From UBA1672 sp050633505 (GTDB taxonomy: Bacteria; Pseudomonadota; Alphaproteobacteria; Micavibrionales; Micavibrionaceae), in NCBI GenBank assembly GCA_050633505.1, contig JBOEGQ010000009.1, positions 62,001-126,000 of the forward strand: a stretch of DNA of 64,000 nucleotides, written 5' to 3'. The first letter of the stretch is position 1; each line of letters starts with the position of its first letter. The notes beneath the pieces are model-generated. The model made no database searches, had not been told where the DNA came from, and saw nothing but the letters and a program-made list of their open reading frames with translations. The position numbers and the translations under genes were made by a program. Shown here one piece after another: positions 51,665-60,126 of this stretch.

Positions 51665-52780
51665 TCATGAATGTTCGTATTGTTCACTATCAAGAGGTGG
51701 GTGTGTGACATAGTATCGGGTGGCAATATTGTTTACGGTAGCGTTTCTGTTGTAGGCTTCAATGGATGATAAAATGACGGCATCCAAAGCCATTGCGTGC
51801 TGTGTATGATTTTCGGGGTCGCTAAACATATTTACGTAACGTTCTCTAATGTTATTGATATCATAGAGTTTAACGGGAGGATTCAATGCTTCTAGGCTTT
51901 CGAAGTCTTGTTCTGTGGGAAAGCTGAAATAGCGAGCCTTTGAATGGTCTTGTGGTATTGGTGGGCGTGGCGTGTTTTTGACAATGAATTTAATATTATC
52001 CATTATCATATCTGCCCCTTTGTTAACCATATCATAATAGGCATCTAATATTGTTGTATCTTCTTCTAGAAATGTCGTGCGTGAATCTATGATAGGTCCT
52101 GTATCAATATGTGTGTCAATTTCGTGAAGACTCCAGCCATATTCTAGCTCATTCTCTTGTCTGACTCTGACAGGGATGAAGACTCCTCTGTATTTTGGTA
52201 ATTCTCCCGTATGCATGTTCCATAGAAATTGTTCGGCACCTTTGAGTACGTCGATAGTTTCTGGTGAGAATAGTTGATAATTTTTGAGGGAAATGTAGCC
52301 TTCTATTGCTTTATCTGTTGCCAGTGCTTTTATAAATTGCGGATCGTTCAGGTCGTCAATTTCTGTGATTTGACAATTGTGTATATCAGCCAGTTGATTT
52401 GGGGAATAAAACCTGCTCTTTTGCGCTTTACTTTTTTTATCTTGTAGCTGATATGAGTTCTCTAGAAAGTCATATATATTTTCTAAGATTCCTGTTTCAA
52501 AGAAGCTAAAATCTGCAATTTTTTGTAATTGTGCTTTGGGGGAGTCTGTCCCTTTGGTTAAATACACAACAGGTTCTAGGCCTGTAGAGCGTATCTCAGG
52601 TAGTAGTTTATTCAGTAATGCGTGACCTGTTCCATTATTGCCAGCAAACAGAACTATTTTTGGTGTATCGTTTGCTAGTTTGGTGCTGTGTGCAGATTGT
52701 TCTGTAGATTTTGCGTTGAAGTCTACAGAAGCTACCGTTCCAGCAACGATTGCATTGTTTGTTGCAGTTTTTTTACTCAT
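51665..52780 (-). CDS. Formyltransferase-fold enzyme, substrate unknown
   Basis: The 371-residue protein has a polar N-terminal extension of about 40 residues, then KIVLFAGNNGTGHALLNKLL, a nucleotide-type first strand. The formyltransferase core is visible in NMHTGELPKYRGVFIPVRV and WSLHEIDTHIDTGPIIDSR. These supply the Asn-His-Asp triad of enzymes using 10-formyltetrahydrofolate (Fmt, PurN and sugar N-formyltransferases). It is not Fmt by size and context. The C-terminal 90 residues are unrecognised. It lies between two XRE/TrmB-like regulators on the same strand (20 bp after one), so it may be regulated by them. Confidence 0.8.
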   Translation of the reverse strand: MSKKTATNNAIVAGTVASVDFNAKSTEQSAHSTKLANDTPKIVLFAGNNGTGHALLNKLLPEIRSTGLEPVVYLTKGTDSPKAQLQKIADFSFFETGILENIYDFLENSYQLQDKKSKAQKSRFYSPNQLADIHNCQITEIDDLNDPQFIKALATDKAIEGYISLKNYQLFSPETIDVLKGAEQFLWNMHTGELPKYRGVFIPVRVRQENELEYGWSLHEIDTHIDTGPIIDSRTTFLEEDTTILDAYYDMVNKGADMIMDNIKFIVKNTPRPPIPQDHSKARYFSFPTEQDFESLEALNPPVKLYDINNIRERYVNMFSDPENHTQHAMALDAVILSSIEAYNRNATVNNIATRYYVTHPPLDSEQYEHS

Positions 52781-52800
52781 TTTATTGTATTTACTTAGTT

Positions 52801-53445
52801 CTATGGTTTCACTGACACATATTTCCAGGCGATGCTGAATAATGCTCTGAAACCATCTGCGAAGTCTTTATTTTCCAAAATTGTTATTACCACGTTATTA
52901 TCACTAAAATTTAGAAATGCCAACTTATTTCCATAAGCATAAAAAGATTGTTCGTTAAATAACTCTTCTGGAAACCACCTATATTCCACAAAATCTTGTC
53001 CTATAAACAGATCTTCACCTTCATTGACGCTAACGATAAATTCAAAACCATTTTTTATTTCTTTCATTCTTTCTGAATGTGCTTGGTACCATTCTTGTCC
53101 TAGCCATCTATGCCAATTTTCAGGTTTTGCATTGTAGAGACAAATTTGTCCACCTTGTGTTTTTGCCGTTTCATACACATCGTCCATGAATACTCTAAAG
53201 CCATTCGTCCCTTTTAATGTGCGTACTTCGCCAACTCTTTTCTTAACACCCGTATTACCAATGAATTCAACATCGGCTTGGTCGAAGGCGTTTTTGATCT
53301 TTTCTAATGTCTGGGAGTTTGGTTGGTTTGTGCCATTTTCAATGCGCGCAATGCCTGTCTGTGAAAGGCTTGCTTGCTCGGCCAGTTCGCCTTGGCTCCA
53401 CCCAATCAGGGCGCGGGCTGCACGTATTTGTTCCATCGTGGGCAT
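52801..53445 (-). CDS. XRE regulator with TrmB-like sensor domain, copy 3
   Basis: The 214-residue protein is the most diverged of the three. ATG 53445 starts MPTMEQIRAARALIGWSQGEL. The helix-turn-helix is SQGELAEQASLSQTGIARIENG. The middle holds NTGVKKRVGEVRTLKGTNGFRVF, and the C-terminal domain EWYQAHSERMKEIKNG, RWFPEELFNEQSFYAYGNKLAFLNF (in part) and FRALFSIAWKYVSV. The RWFP segment shows what the decayed copy has lost and retained. It is upstream of the formyltransferase gene by 20 bp, so the two are probably one operon. Confidence 0.82.
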   Translation of the reverse strand: MPTMEQIRAARALIGWSQGELAEQASLSQTGIARIENGTNQPNSQTLEKIKNAFDQADVEFIGNTGVKKRVGEVRTLKGTNGFRVFMDDVYETAKTQGGQICLYNAKPENWHRWLGQEWYQAHSERMKEIKNGFEFIVSVNEGEDLFIGQDFVEYRWFPEELFNEQSFYAYGNKLAFLNFSDNNVVITILENKDFADGFRALFSIAWKYVSVKP

Positions 53446-53721
53446 GGCTTTATCCTGCTAATTATTTATCTCCGGTACGCCGAGGTTATATGTGTAATTC
53501 TCGATTATGTCTATATATATCATGCTTACTTTGTGAGATATAGGCAGAAAACGCATAAATCATGTAAAAAAGTATTGATATTATGACAACAATGTGTATT
53601 ATGGTTGTATAAGCAGGGTTGTATAGTTTTGAACTAAGACGTGATTCTCCCCCACACACGTTACTACTGCGTAGGAAAGTTGGTTGGCACTTTGTGCTGC
53701 CAGCTTTTTTGTTGCGTGATT

Positions 53722-54240
53722 TTAGGCCGTTTGCTGGCTGGTATTGTGATGTAACGCTAGTTTTCGTCCGTGGCCTAATGCGAACATTGCGTTAAATATT
53801 GCGGCAGGCCAAGCCAGTGCCATGATACTTGACGTTGTTATTAATAGTCCTGTAGTTCCTGCGTACATTCTGAACTTGAAGATGCATGTAGATAATTTAG
53901 AAGTAACAGTCAGGCAAAATGCTGTAATGGCAATAAGATCAATAATGGTTCCTTTGGATACGCAGAGCAGGCATATAACACCCAAGGGATAAAGCAGGGG
54001 AAGTTTTGTGCGGATATATGGGTTGTCCTGTGCCCAAAGAGCGGAGATTGATACCGTGATGATGAGGATGTTCATAACCAGTAATGAGTATTGCATCATT
54101 AAGAACCACTGAATGCAAAGTAAACCACAGGCGAATGCCTCGACTTTTATAATTTTTTGTTGTGATTCCAAATGTGGTGCGCTGATATAGAAAAAATATC
54201 CGACTGCGCCAATTAGTTGCGCTATAATATAAGTGCTCAT
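53722..54240 (-). CDS. YgjV-like inner-membrane protein
   Basis: The 172-residue protein has about six membrane helices in hairpin pairs: IIAQLIGAVGYFFYI, KVEAFACGLLCIQWFLM, LLVMNILIITVSISALWA and others. The AQLIGAVGYFFYISAPHLESQQKII opening (in part) and the C-terminal WPAAIFNAMFALGHGRKL match the YgjV family of Proteobacteria. Function is unknown. The 276 bp between it and copy 3 of the XRE family hold promoters and a weak plus-strand hairpin with T6 near 53690, but no gene. Confidence 0.75.
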   Translation of the reverse strand: MSTYIIAQLIGAVGYFFYISAPHLESQQKIIKVEAFACGLLCIQWFLMMQYSLLVMNILIITVSISALWAQDNPYIRTKLPLLYPLGVICLLCVSKGTIIDLIAITAFCLTVTSKLSTCIFKFRMYAGTTGLLITTSSIMALAWPAAIFNAMFALGHGRKLALHHNTSQQTA

Positions 54241-54393
54241 ATACTCTAGACCTGCGGTTTTTGTGTTTGTATACTTTTTTATAGCAAATAGAAGTTAATA
54301 TTTAATGAAATCAAAGACTTAGATGTGAATAATATAGGCATTAAAGTACATTTATTATAGCGTGTTGGCATAAAAAACGGCGTTAGGTGCAAA

Positions 54394-55068
54394 ATGAAAG
54401 ATAAATTATTAAAAAATGATAACCGGGTCTTAACGGGCGATGATAAAACGCAAGGGGCCGTATTTCTGGCGATTGCATTTGCCGCTCTTGTGTCGGTTGC
54501 TATTCTTTTATATGTGCGATTTAACCATTTTGGTGAAGGTTCCGGTGATGCCGATTCGGCAATCACTATTGAGAGCGAGGTACATATACCGACGCAAGAA
54601 AGAATCAAGAGAGATATTGAGGCCAAGCTACCTGGCTCACAACAGGATATGGTGCATCCCACACTTGCAGAAATAAATGGGAAGTGGTTCGCCACATTTA
54701 AAGAACATTCCATCGCCGAGATTACGATTGAAGACGGTCAATTTGAATTGATTTATACGCAAGACCCTCAGGGGCGCGCACGCAGATATTCCCGTGGTAA
54801 GATCAAATATACTGAGAAGACCGGTTATATTCGTTTATACCCGTCTAAAGAAGCAGGTGCGCCCAAGCCGATTCGCGGGGTGACGTATAAGCCTTTGACG
54901 ATGCGTTACTATGATATACAGCTGTTTAAAAAGGCTGGTGAATCTGACTTGTACTTTATCGCCCCGCAATATCAGGTGTTAACAAAGCGATTCCACCCTC
55001 TGTTTCTTTATGCAGATTTTTCCGGTGCGCCTGTTTTACAATTTTCTCCTGTTCAGTTGGGACAATAA
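54394..55068 (+). CDS. Membrane-anchored hypothetical protein
   Basis: The 224-residue protein has a charged N-terminus, one membrane helix (GAVFLAIAFAALVSVAILLYV, in part) at about residues 21-41, and a periplasmic domain with beta character (KWFATFKEHSIAEITIEDGQFELIYT; IRGVTYKPLTMRYYDIQLF). The family is unrecognised. Its stop overlaps the mutM start (TAATG), so the two are translationally coupled. A function beside a DNA-repair enzyme is not obvious from the sequence. Confidence 0.65.
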   Translation: MKDKLLKNDNRVLTGDDKTQGAVFLAIAFAALVSVAILLYVRFNHFGEGSGDADSAITIESEVHIPTQERIKRDIEAKLPGSQQDMVHPTLAEINGKWFATFKEHSIAEITIEDGQFELIYTQDPQGRARRYSRGKIKYTEKTGYIRLYPSKEAGAPKPIRGVTYKPLTMRYYDIQLFKKAGESDLYFIAPQYQVLTKRFHPLFLYADFSGAPVLQFSPVQLGQ

Positions 55069-55898
55069 TGCCTGAATTACCCGAAGTCGAAACCGTTATG
55101 CGCGGTCTTGAAAAGTCTGCCCTGAATCATGTTGTCTCGCATGTAAAGGTTAACCGTTATGATTTGCGGGTGCCTGTACCGGCAGATTTGGGGCAATCTG
55201 TAACGGGGGGGCGTATTACGAAATTCCAGCGGCGTGGGAAATATATCCTTGTGCATTTTGATCGTGATGTATCGCTTATCATACATTTGGGGATGTCCGG
55301 ACGTATGCGGATCTTCGCAAGTGCGGCGCAATATGAACCACGCAAACACGATCACATTATTATGACGATGGATAATGATGTTTGTATTGCATTCGAAGAT
55401 CCCAGACGTTTTGGTATGTTTTATTATGTCGGCCAAGATCAATGGTCGAGGCAATCACCATTTGATCGTATGGGGCCGGAACCTCTGGATAATTGGAATG
55501 CAGATCAGTTACATGCCGCGTTGGATAGGCGTAAATCTCCGATCAAGAACGCATTATTGGATCAGCGCATTGTTGCAGGGCTTGGCAATATATATGTGTG
55601 TGAAGCACTGCATCGTGCGCGAATCTCTCCGTTTTGCCTTGCCAGTGATATATCGCATCATCAGGCGGAAGGCCTTATTCCCATTATTTGTGATATTTTA
55701 AAAGACGCGATTAAATCAGGGGGGAGCACCTTGAAGGATTATCAGCACACTGATGGTTCATTGGGATATTTCCAGCATAGCTTTCGTGTTTATGATCGAG
55801 AGGGAGAGCCATGCACCCATAAAGAATGCGCCGGGGTTGTAGAGCGCGCCGTTCAATCCGGCCGATCGACATTTTATTGTTCAACATGCCAAAAATAA
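55068..55898 (+). CDS. mutM: Formamidopyrimidine-DNA glycosylase
   Basis: MutM (Fpg) excises 8-oxoguanine and ring-opened purines. The N-terminal PELPEVETV with catalytic Pro2 and Glu3 is intact. Further motifs are VKVNRYDLRVPV, IIHLGMSGRMRIF and GLGNIYVCEALHRA. The C-terminal zinc finger is a Cx4C...Cx2C form, CTHKEC and RSTFYCSTCQ, usual in alphaproteobacteria. The length is 276 residues. It starts at TAATG overlapping the upstream gene, and the next gene begins inside its last 13 bases. Confidence 0.97.
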   Translation: MPELPEVETVMRGLEKSALNHVVSHVKVNRYDLRVPVPADLGQSVTGGRITKFQRRGKYILVHFDRDVSLIIHLGMSGRMRIFASAAQYEPRKHDHIIMTMDNDVCIAFEDPRRFGMFYYVGQDQWSRQSPFDRMGPEPLDNWNADQLHAALDRRKSPIKNALLDQRIVAGLGNIYVCEALHRARISPFCLASDISHHQAEGLIPIICDILKDAIKSGGSTLKDYQHTDGSLGYFQHSFRVYDREGEPCTHKECAGVVERAVQSGRSTFYCSTCQK

Positions 55899-56302
55899 CT
55901 TATGCTTTATCTATGATCAATTATATAAAACACCTTGTTCTTTTCATACTGTTTGTATGCTCTTTGATGCCTGTTGCGATTTACGCACAAGACAATATAT
56001 CAGAAGCACCAAAGTTTTTTTCCGCATTGCCTGACATTCCATTGATGGAGGGAATGGGAGAACTGGAAGAGCGTGTGGTTATATATGATAAACCGGAAGG
56101 GCGCATTATTGAGGCGGTTGCCGTTTTAAATGAATTGAGCCGTGATGAGGTTTTACAGTTTTATCGCATGACTTTGCCGCAATTCGGGTGGGGCGTTATT
56201 AAGGATACCCGATTTTTCCGTCGTAATGAGTTTCTCGATATTTCTTTTGAAGATGTGCAAGGCAAAGATGCCATCAGAATTTTGATTCGTCCGACTCGGT
56301 GA
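55886..56302 (+). CDS. Small exported hypothetical protein
   Basis: The start is ATG 55886, overlapping mutM by 13 bp; ATG 55913 is an alternative. Either gives a signal peptide (HLVLFILFVCSLMPVAIYA). The mature part (about 105 residues) has FFSALPDIPLMEGMGELEERVVIYDKP, then AVLNELSRDEVLQFYRMTLPQFGW and FEDVQGKDAIRILIRP (in part). The FYRMTLPQFGW pattern resembles periplasmic proteins seen near mutM in alphaproteobacteria. Function is unknown. It is likely part of the 54394-mutM unit. Confidence 0.7.
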   Translation: MPKITYALSMINYIKHLVLFILFVCSLMPVAIYAQDNISEAPKFFSALPDIPLMEGMGELEERVVIYDKPEGRIIEAVAVLNELSRDEVLQFYRMTLPQFGWGVIKDTRFFRRNEFLDISFEDVQGKDAIRILIRPTR

Positions 56303-56525
56303 TGGCAGAGCAATATGATTCGCAAAAAATGTATGATTTACTTGACAAGTACCCGTAAGCTGGCGTACTACTCTGGCTCAATCTCATATGAGGTTTGAAG
56401 GATTTAACGGTTTTACTGAATAAAATCGTACCCACATACAAAATAAGGAATATTATCCTGTGGAATGTTTTGGGTATAAGTAATGTATAAAGAAGTGTAA
56501 TTTAAAGGTTTGAAAAGGTTTAAAA

Positions 56526-56789
56526 ATGGCTAATCACGCATCTGCAAAAAAACGTGTTCGTCGTAATGAGAGACGCGCTGAAATTAATACTACACGTCGT
56601 AGTCGTATTCGTACCTTCCTGAAAAAGGTTGAAACAGAAATTTCTTCCGGGAATGCTGACGCAGCGAAGGCGGCTTTAAAGGACGCTCAGCCAGAGTTGT
56701 ACAAGGGTGTTGCAAAGGGAATTTTCCACAAGAACACGGTTGCAAGAAAGATGTCTCGTCTGACTGCACGCATCAAAGACTTGTCATAA
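56526..56789 (+). CDS. rpsT: 30S ribosomal protein S20
   Basis: S20 binds 16S rRNA helix 44. The 87-residue protein is complete: MANHASAKKRVRRNERRAEIN (in part), followed by RSRIRTFLKKVE and FHKNTVARKMSRLTARI. The 223-bp gap upstream holds no gene and should carry the rpsT promoter. It ends at a terminator (56845) and is followed by the dnaA upstream region, a gene order common in alphaproteobacteria. Confidence 0.97.
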   Translation: MANHASAKKRVRRNERRAEINTTRRSRIRTFLKKVETEISSGNADAAKAALKDAQPELYKGVAKGIFHKNTVARKMSRLTARIKDLS

Positions 56790-56844
56790 ATTTATAAAGA
56801 GGGTTGTCTGACAACCTTCCTTTAACATATTGATTTTGTTATGT

Positions 56845-56880
56845 AATTCGCCTCTCTTTTGTTTGGCGAATTATTTTTTT
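56845..56880 (+). terminator. Intrinsic terminator of rpsT
   Basis: A perfect 8-bp stem AATTCGCC / GGCGAATT with a 12-base loop is followed by A and seven T. A weaker hairpin (GGTTGTCTGACAACC) lies 50 bp earlier, immediately after the stop codon. Confidence 0.85.
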
Positions 56881-56888
56881 GTGGATAA
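56880..56888. promoter_or_regulatory. Perfect DnaA box
   Basis: TGTGGATAA is the exact complement of the consensus TTATCCACA. It lies in an AT-rich stretch between rpsT and dnaA. One box alone does not prove an origin; autoregulation of dnaA is equally possible. Confidence 0.65.
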
Positions 56889-57313
56889 AAGAAATTTTGA
56901 ACGAATATTTCTTTTTTGAAAATTCACGATTTGTTCTTATTGCTTGTTAGTAAAAATTTGTTGTAGTCTATTTTCATCGCCGAGACAAAAAGAATACGAG
57001 AACGGATGTCTCGGACGTCGATACAGATTCAATGTTGTGGGGGTAGAAATCTACCATTTACAAAATCGGGTCTACATCTATATCGGGCTGGGTACCGATA
57101 AGTAATATATAGGAGAAAGCCACAGGGATTCGACTCCATTCCGGAGTGCGCAAATCTTTATTTGGTTTTCGTATAAAAAAGTAAAAAACAGAAAATAAAC
57201 AGGTTTATGCAAGCATGAAAGCGTTTGCATAGAGGGGTTTTTGCGGCCTTTTTTTAAAAAGCTGTAAACCGGGTTGTTGCAATGTCCTTGCCGAGAATAG
57301 GCGGGGGCGATGA
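56889..57313. other. Gene-free region upstream of dnaA, with several hairpins
   Basis: This stretch holds no open frame that I can support. It contains CCGAGACA / TGTCTCGG (8 bp) around 56982-57016, GGTAGAAATCTACC near 57045, TATCGG / CCGATA near 57082-57101 and TGCAAGC / GTTTGCA at 57208-57229. An AT-rich part follows the DnaA box. It may hold a small RNA, dnaA control sites or part of an origin. No tmRNA, RNase P or tRNA signature was found. Confidence 0.4.
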
Positions 57314-57343
57314 TTGAGTATTGAGTTTTGTTAACCTTATAGT
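57314..57343 (+). promoter_or_regulatory. Candidate promoter of dnaA
   Basis: TTGAGT (57314-57319) and TATAGT (57338-57343) are separated by 18 bp. The transcript would start near 57350, about 20 nt before ATG 57369 with its GGAGAG site. Confidence 0.55.
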
Positions 57344-57368
57344 AACTTGGAAAATGTGGAGAGAAGAA

Positions 57369-58811
57369 ATGTCTGGAATCGCGAGTAAAACATCAGCGAA
57401 CGTAAAACAAAATAATGCAAGCTTGGAAGACACTCCATTGGAGCCGACGCCTGAGATTCAGAAACTATGGAATGATGTCCATACGGAAATGCGTCAGGAA
57501 TTCGGAGAAGCCATTTTCCGCAGTTGGTTAAAGCCTTTGACATTGCGTGCATATTATCACGGAACAATGGAAGTTTCCGTTCCAACGCGTTTTATGCGTG
57601 ACTGGATTCAGACACATTATGCAGAACGCATCTCCACTATGTGCACAGAGAAGAATCAAGAAGTTAAACGTGTGCAGATTGTCGTGGTGCAAAATGCAAT
57701 TCTTCAGGACAGACCACAGACAGTCCAAGATGCAACATCAGAAGATCTTGAGCGTTCCAAGACAGATCTTCAAACATCAATCGAAGAAGTTTCTTCGCCG
57801 TTAGATGCGCGTTTTACATTCGACAGCTTTATTGTTGGTAAGCCAAATGCCCTTGCGCATGCTGCGGCGCGCCGTGTTGTGGAAAGTGCAAATGTACCGT
57901 TCAATCCTTTGTTCCTTTATGGTGGTGTTGGTCTTGGTAAAACGCACCTAATGCATGCAATTGCCCATGCGATGAACGAAAATTTCCCTGAAAAAACAGT
58001 GATGTACCTGTCAGCAGAGAAATTTATGTATCAGTTTGTAAAGGCGTTACGTGCGAATGATACGATGAATTTTAAAGATATGTTCCGCTCTGTTGATGTT
58101 CTTATGATCGATGATATTCAGTTTATTGCAGGCAAGGAATCAACACAGGAAGAGTTCTTCCATACGTTTAATGCGCTTGTTGATCAAAACAAGCAGATCA
58201 TTATCTCGGCAGATAAGGCGCCGGGTGACCTACAAGGTCTGGATGAGCGTTTGCGTTCTCGCTTGGCATGGGGATTGGTTGCGGATATTCATCCATCAAC
58301 ATATGAACTGCGCCTTGGTATATTACAGTCAAAGCGTGAAAAACTTGGCGCAACTGTACCGGATAGTGTTCTTGAATTCCTTGCATTGAAAGTTACATCC
58401 AATATTAGAGAGCTTGAAGGTGCGCTTAATCGTATTGTTGCGCATGCGGATGTGTCAAAGCAGGAAATCACACTATCTTCAACACAAGATGTTTTACAGG
58501 ATCTGTTACGTGCACATGATCGTCGTATTACAATTGATGAGATCCAACGTAAAGTGGCAGAGCATTATAACCTGCGTATTACAGACATGCATTCTGCGCG
58601 TCGTGCCCGTCAGGTTGCCCGTCCGCGTCAGGTTGCGATGTATTTGTCAAAGATTTTAACTGCGCGCTCTTTGCCGGAGATTGGCCGTAAATTCGGTGGT
58701 CGTGACCATACAACAGTGATGCACGCGATCCGCAAGGTTGAAGAACTTATGGGTGATGACGCACAAATCGCACAGGATGTAGAAGTTGTACGTCGCGCAT
58801 TGACTGGCTGA
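57369..58811 (+). CDS. dnaA: Chromosomal replication initiator DnaA
   Basis: DnaA opens oriC and recruits the helicase. ATG 57369 with GGAGAG is the start; the frame extends to a TTG inside the promoter. Domain I is around residues 30-110 (EIQKLWNDVHTEMRQEFGE). A linker of about 50 residues leads to the AAA+ domain, with Walker A FLYGGVGLGKTHLMHAI and Walker B VLMIDDIQFIAGK. Domain IV carries the DnaA box-binding signature GGRDHTTVMHAIRKVEEL. The length of 480 is normal. A terminator follows at 58840. Confidence 0.98.
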   Translation: MSGIASKTSANVKQNNASLEDTPLEPTPEIQKLWNDVHTEMRQEFGEAIFRSWLKPLTLRAYYHGTMEVSVPTRFMRDWIQTHYAERISTMCTEKNQEVKRVQIVVVQNAILQDRPQTVQDATSEDLERSKTDLQTSIEEVSSPLDARFTFDSFIVGKPNALAHAAARRVVESANVPFNPLFLYGGVGLGKTHLMHAIAHAMNENFPEKTVMYLSAEKFMYQFVKALRANDTMNFKDMFRSVDVLMIDDIQFIAGKESTQEEFFHTFNALVDQNKQIIISADKAPGDLQGLDERLRSRLAWGLVADIHPSTYELRLGILQSKREKLGATVPDSVLEFLALKVTSNIRELEGALNRIVAHADVSKQEITLSSTQDVLQDLLRAHDRRITIDEIQRKVAEHYNLRITDMHSARRARQVARPRQVAMYLSKILTARSLPEIGRKFGGRDHTTVMHAIRKVEELMGDDAQIAQDVEVVRRALTG

Positions 58812-58839
58812 TATCAGTGGCAGTTTTTAAGGATAGAAA

Positions 58840-58869
58840 AAGGAGGCCTCTTGCGAAGCCTCCTTCTTT
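58840..58869 (+). terminator. Intrinsic terminator of dnaA
   Basis: An 8-bp stem AAGGAGGC / GCCTCCTT with loop CTCTTGCGAA is followed by CTTTG, a short T-tract. It lies 29 bp after the dnaA stop and may also serve the convergent GST gene in part. Confidence 0.78.
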
Positions 58870-58920
58870 GTTGTCGGATAGGTGCAAAGAGGAAGAAATT
58901 TTGCACTATCCTTTCGGGTT

Positions 58921-59598
58921 TTATGCGGCCTTTTCTGTTTGATTCACAAAATAGGAATCCTTATCTGCCAGATATGCGCAGGTTTTTTCATACAGGTCTG
59001 ATGGTGCGGATGTGGTGATGTAATCTTTTCCTTCATCCGTTAGGGTGTTGTACCATTCCAGAAGATTCGGGGCTTGTTCTTGCGCTTGCTTGATAAAGGC
59101 ATCATCCAATCCGAATTTCTTCATGCGAACAAAAAGAGGTGCGATAGACGAATCGACCAATGATAGTGATTCACCAAGGAAGTATGGCGCTTTTGCGGCT
59201 TTCTTCATTTTCATGAGGCCGTCAATCAGGGCTTCAATTTTTTCGTCAAAGCTCTCTTGGTCTTGTGCCAGCACAGCCTGATAAAAATGCGTGAGTAATC
59301 CGCCGCTATATTCGATCCATGCACGGGCCTTCGCCTTTTCAACAGGATCCGAAGGCAATAAATCGCCACCGGATATTTCATCTGCAAATTCATTGATAAC
59401 AGCAGATTCGAACAACGTTGTTTTATCGTCAACGACCATAACCGGTACTTTGCCCAGAGGTGAAATTTCCAAAAACCAGTCAGGTTTGTTTTTCAAATCG
59501 ATATATTCAATATCAAACGGGATGTTCTTGTATTTCAGGGTAATGACAGAGCGTTGTACATAAGGGCAAATGTCGAAGCTAATCAGTTTTAGTTTCAT
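58921..59598 (-). CDS. Glutathione S-transferase, omega-like
   Basis: The 225-residue protein has the omega-type N-terminus KLISFDICPYVQRSVITLKYKN (in part), with a CPYVQR active-site Cys. The cis-Pro GKVPVMV and FESAVINEFADE glutathione-binding motifs follow, then a helical C-terminal domain. Such Cys-GSTs act as thiol transferases or dehydroascorbate reductases rather than classic conjugating enzymes. It is distinct from the Ser-type GST-like gene at 17359. It is a single gene, convergent with dnaA. Confidence 0.92.
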   Translation of the reverse strand: MKLKLISFDICPYVQRSVITLKYKNIPFDIEYIDLKNKPDWFLEISPLGKVPVMVVDDKTTLFESAVINEFADEISGGDLLPSDPVEKAKARAWIEYSGGLLTHFYQAVLAQDQESFDEKIEALIDGLMKMKKAAKAPYFLGESLSLVDSSIAPLFVRMKKFGLDDAFIKQAQEQAPNLLEWYNTLTDEGKDYITTSAPSDLYEKTCAYLADKDSYFVNQTEKAA

Positions 59599-59690
59599 GG
59601 TTAGAGCCTTTCTTGCCTATTGAATTAAAATAAGGTTATCACCATCACTTGCATTATGCAAGTCATAAGTTTCTATAGGATATATAAGGT

Positions 59691-59720
59691 AAAAAAATCC
59701 CTCTGAAAAATCCAGAGGGA
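59691..59720 (-). terminator. Intrinsic terminator of the His/Lys-repeat gene
   Basis: On the minus strand a perfect 8-bp stem TCCCTCTG / CAGAGGGA with a seven-base loop is followed by seven T (59691-59697). It lies 34 bp downstream of the stop codon. Confidence 0.9.
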
Positions 59721-59753
59721 CAAAGTTCTTCAAGTCATGCCGAATTTTGAATT

Positions 59754-60047
59754 CTAATGATGCTTTTCGTGATGTTCTTTATGCTTCTCTTTCACATTTT
59801 TGTGATGTTCTTTATGCTTCTCTTTCACATTTTTGTGATGTTCTTTATGCTTCTCTTTCACATTTTTGTGATGTTCTTTATGCTTCTCTTTCACATTTTT
59901 GTGATGTTCTTTGTGCTTCTCTTTCACATTTTTATGATGTTCTTTATGTTGTTTTACATGTGAGCCGTCATGTGCATATCCGTTATTAATCGGTAATGCA
60001 AAGGCCAGTACACCAGCCAGAATGGTTGTGACAAATAATTTTTTCAT
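59754..60047 (-). CDS. Exported His/Lys repeat protein
   Basis: The 97-residue protein has a signal peptide (LFVTTILAGVLAFALPINNGYA) and then AHDGSHVKQHK. The rest is five copies, plus partial ones, of the 11-residue unit KEKHKEHHKNV, ending HKEHHEKHH. Each unit has three His and four or five Lys, so the mature protein is strongly basic and likely binds metal (Ni, Zn, Cu) or polyanions in the periplasm. There is no globular domain. Copy number could vary, since the DNA repeats are nearly identical. The gene stands alone with a strong terminator. Confidence 0.82.
   Translation of the reverse strand: MKKLFVTTILAGVLAFALPINNGYAHDGSHVKQHKEHHKNVKEKHKEHHKNVKEKHKEHHKNVKEKHKEHHKNVKEKHKEHHKNVKEKHKEHHEKHH
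59769..59945 (-). repeat. 33-bp tandem repeats (5 full and 1 partial)
   Basis: Units start at 59769, 59802, 59835, 59868 and 59901, with a partial sixth at 59934. The first four are essentially identical; the fifth has one change (TTGTGCTTC). They are contiguous with no spacers and in frame with the His/Lys protein. The near-identity predicts copy-number variation between strains. Confidence 0.92.
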
Positions 60048-60126
60048 CTGTGATCTCCTTCATCTCATCATATGAATTGGGGCTTGTATATGATCTATAC
60101 GTATGAGAGAGGGGAAACCCTTCGTT

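Noticed and set aside
57120..57160. GGGATTCGACTCC resembling a tRNA or tmRNA T-loop
   Set aside because: The flanking bases do not form a T-stem of five pairs, no CCA end or acceptor partner is present and no tag-like frame was found on either strand.
59769..59945. Regular 33-bp units suggesting a CRISPR array
   Set aside because: The units are contiguous without spacers and encode an in-frame peptide repeat, so it is a coding tandem repeat.
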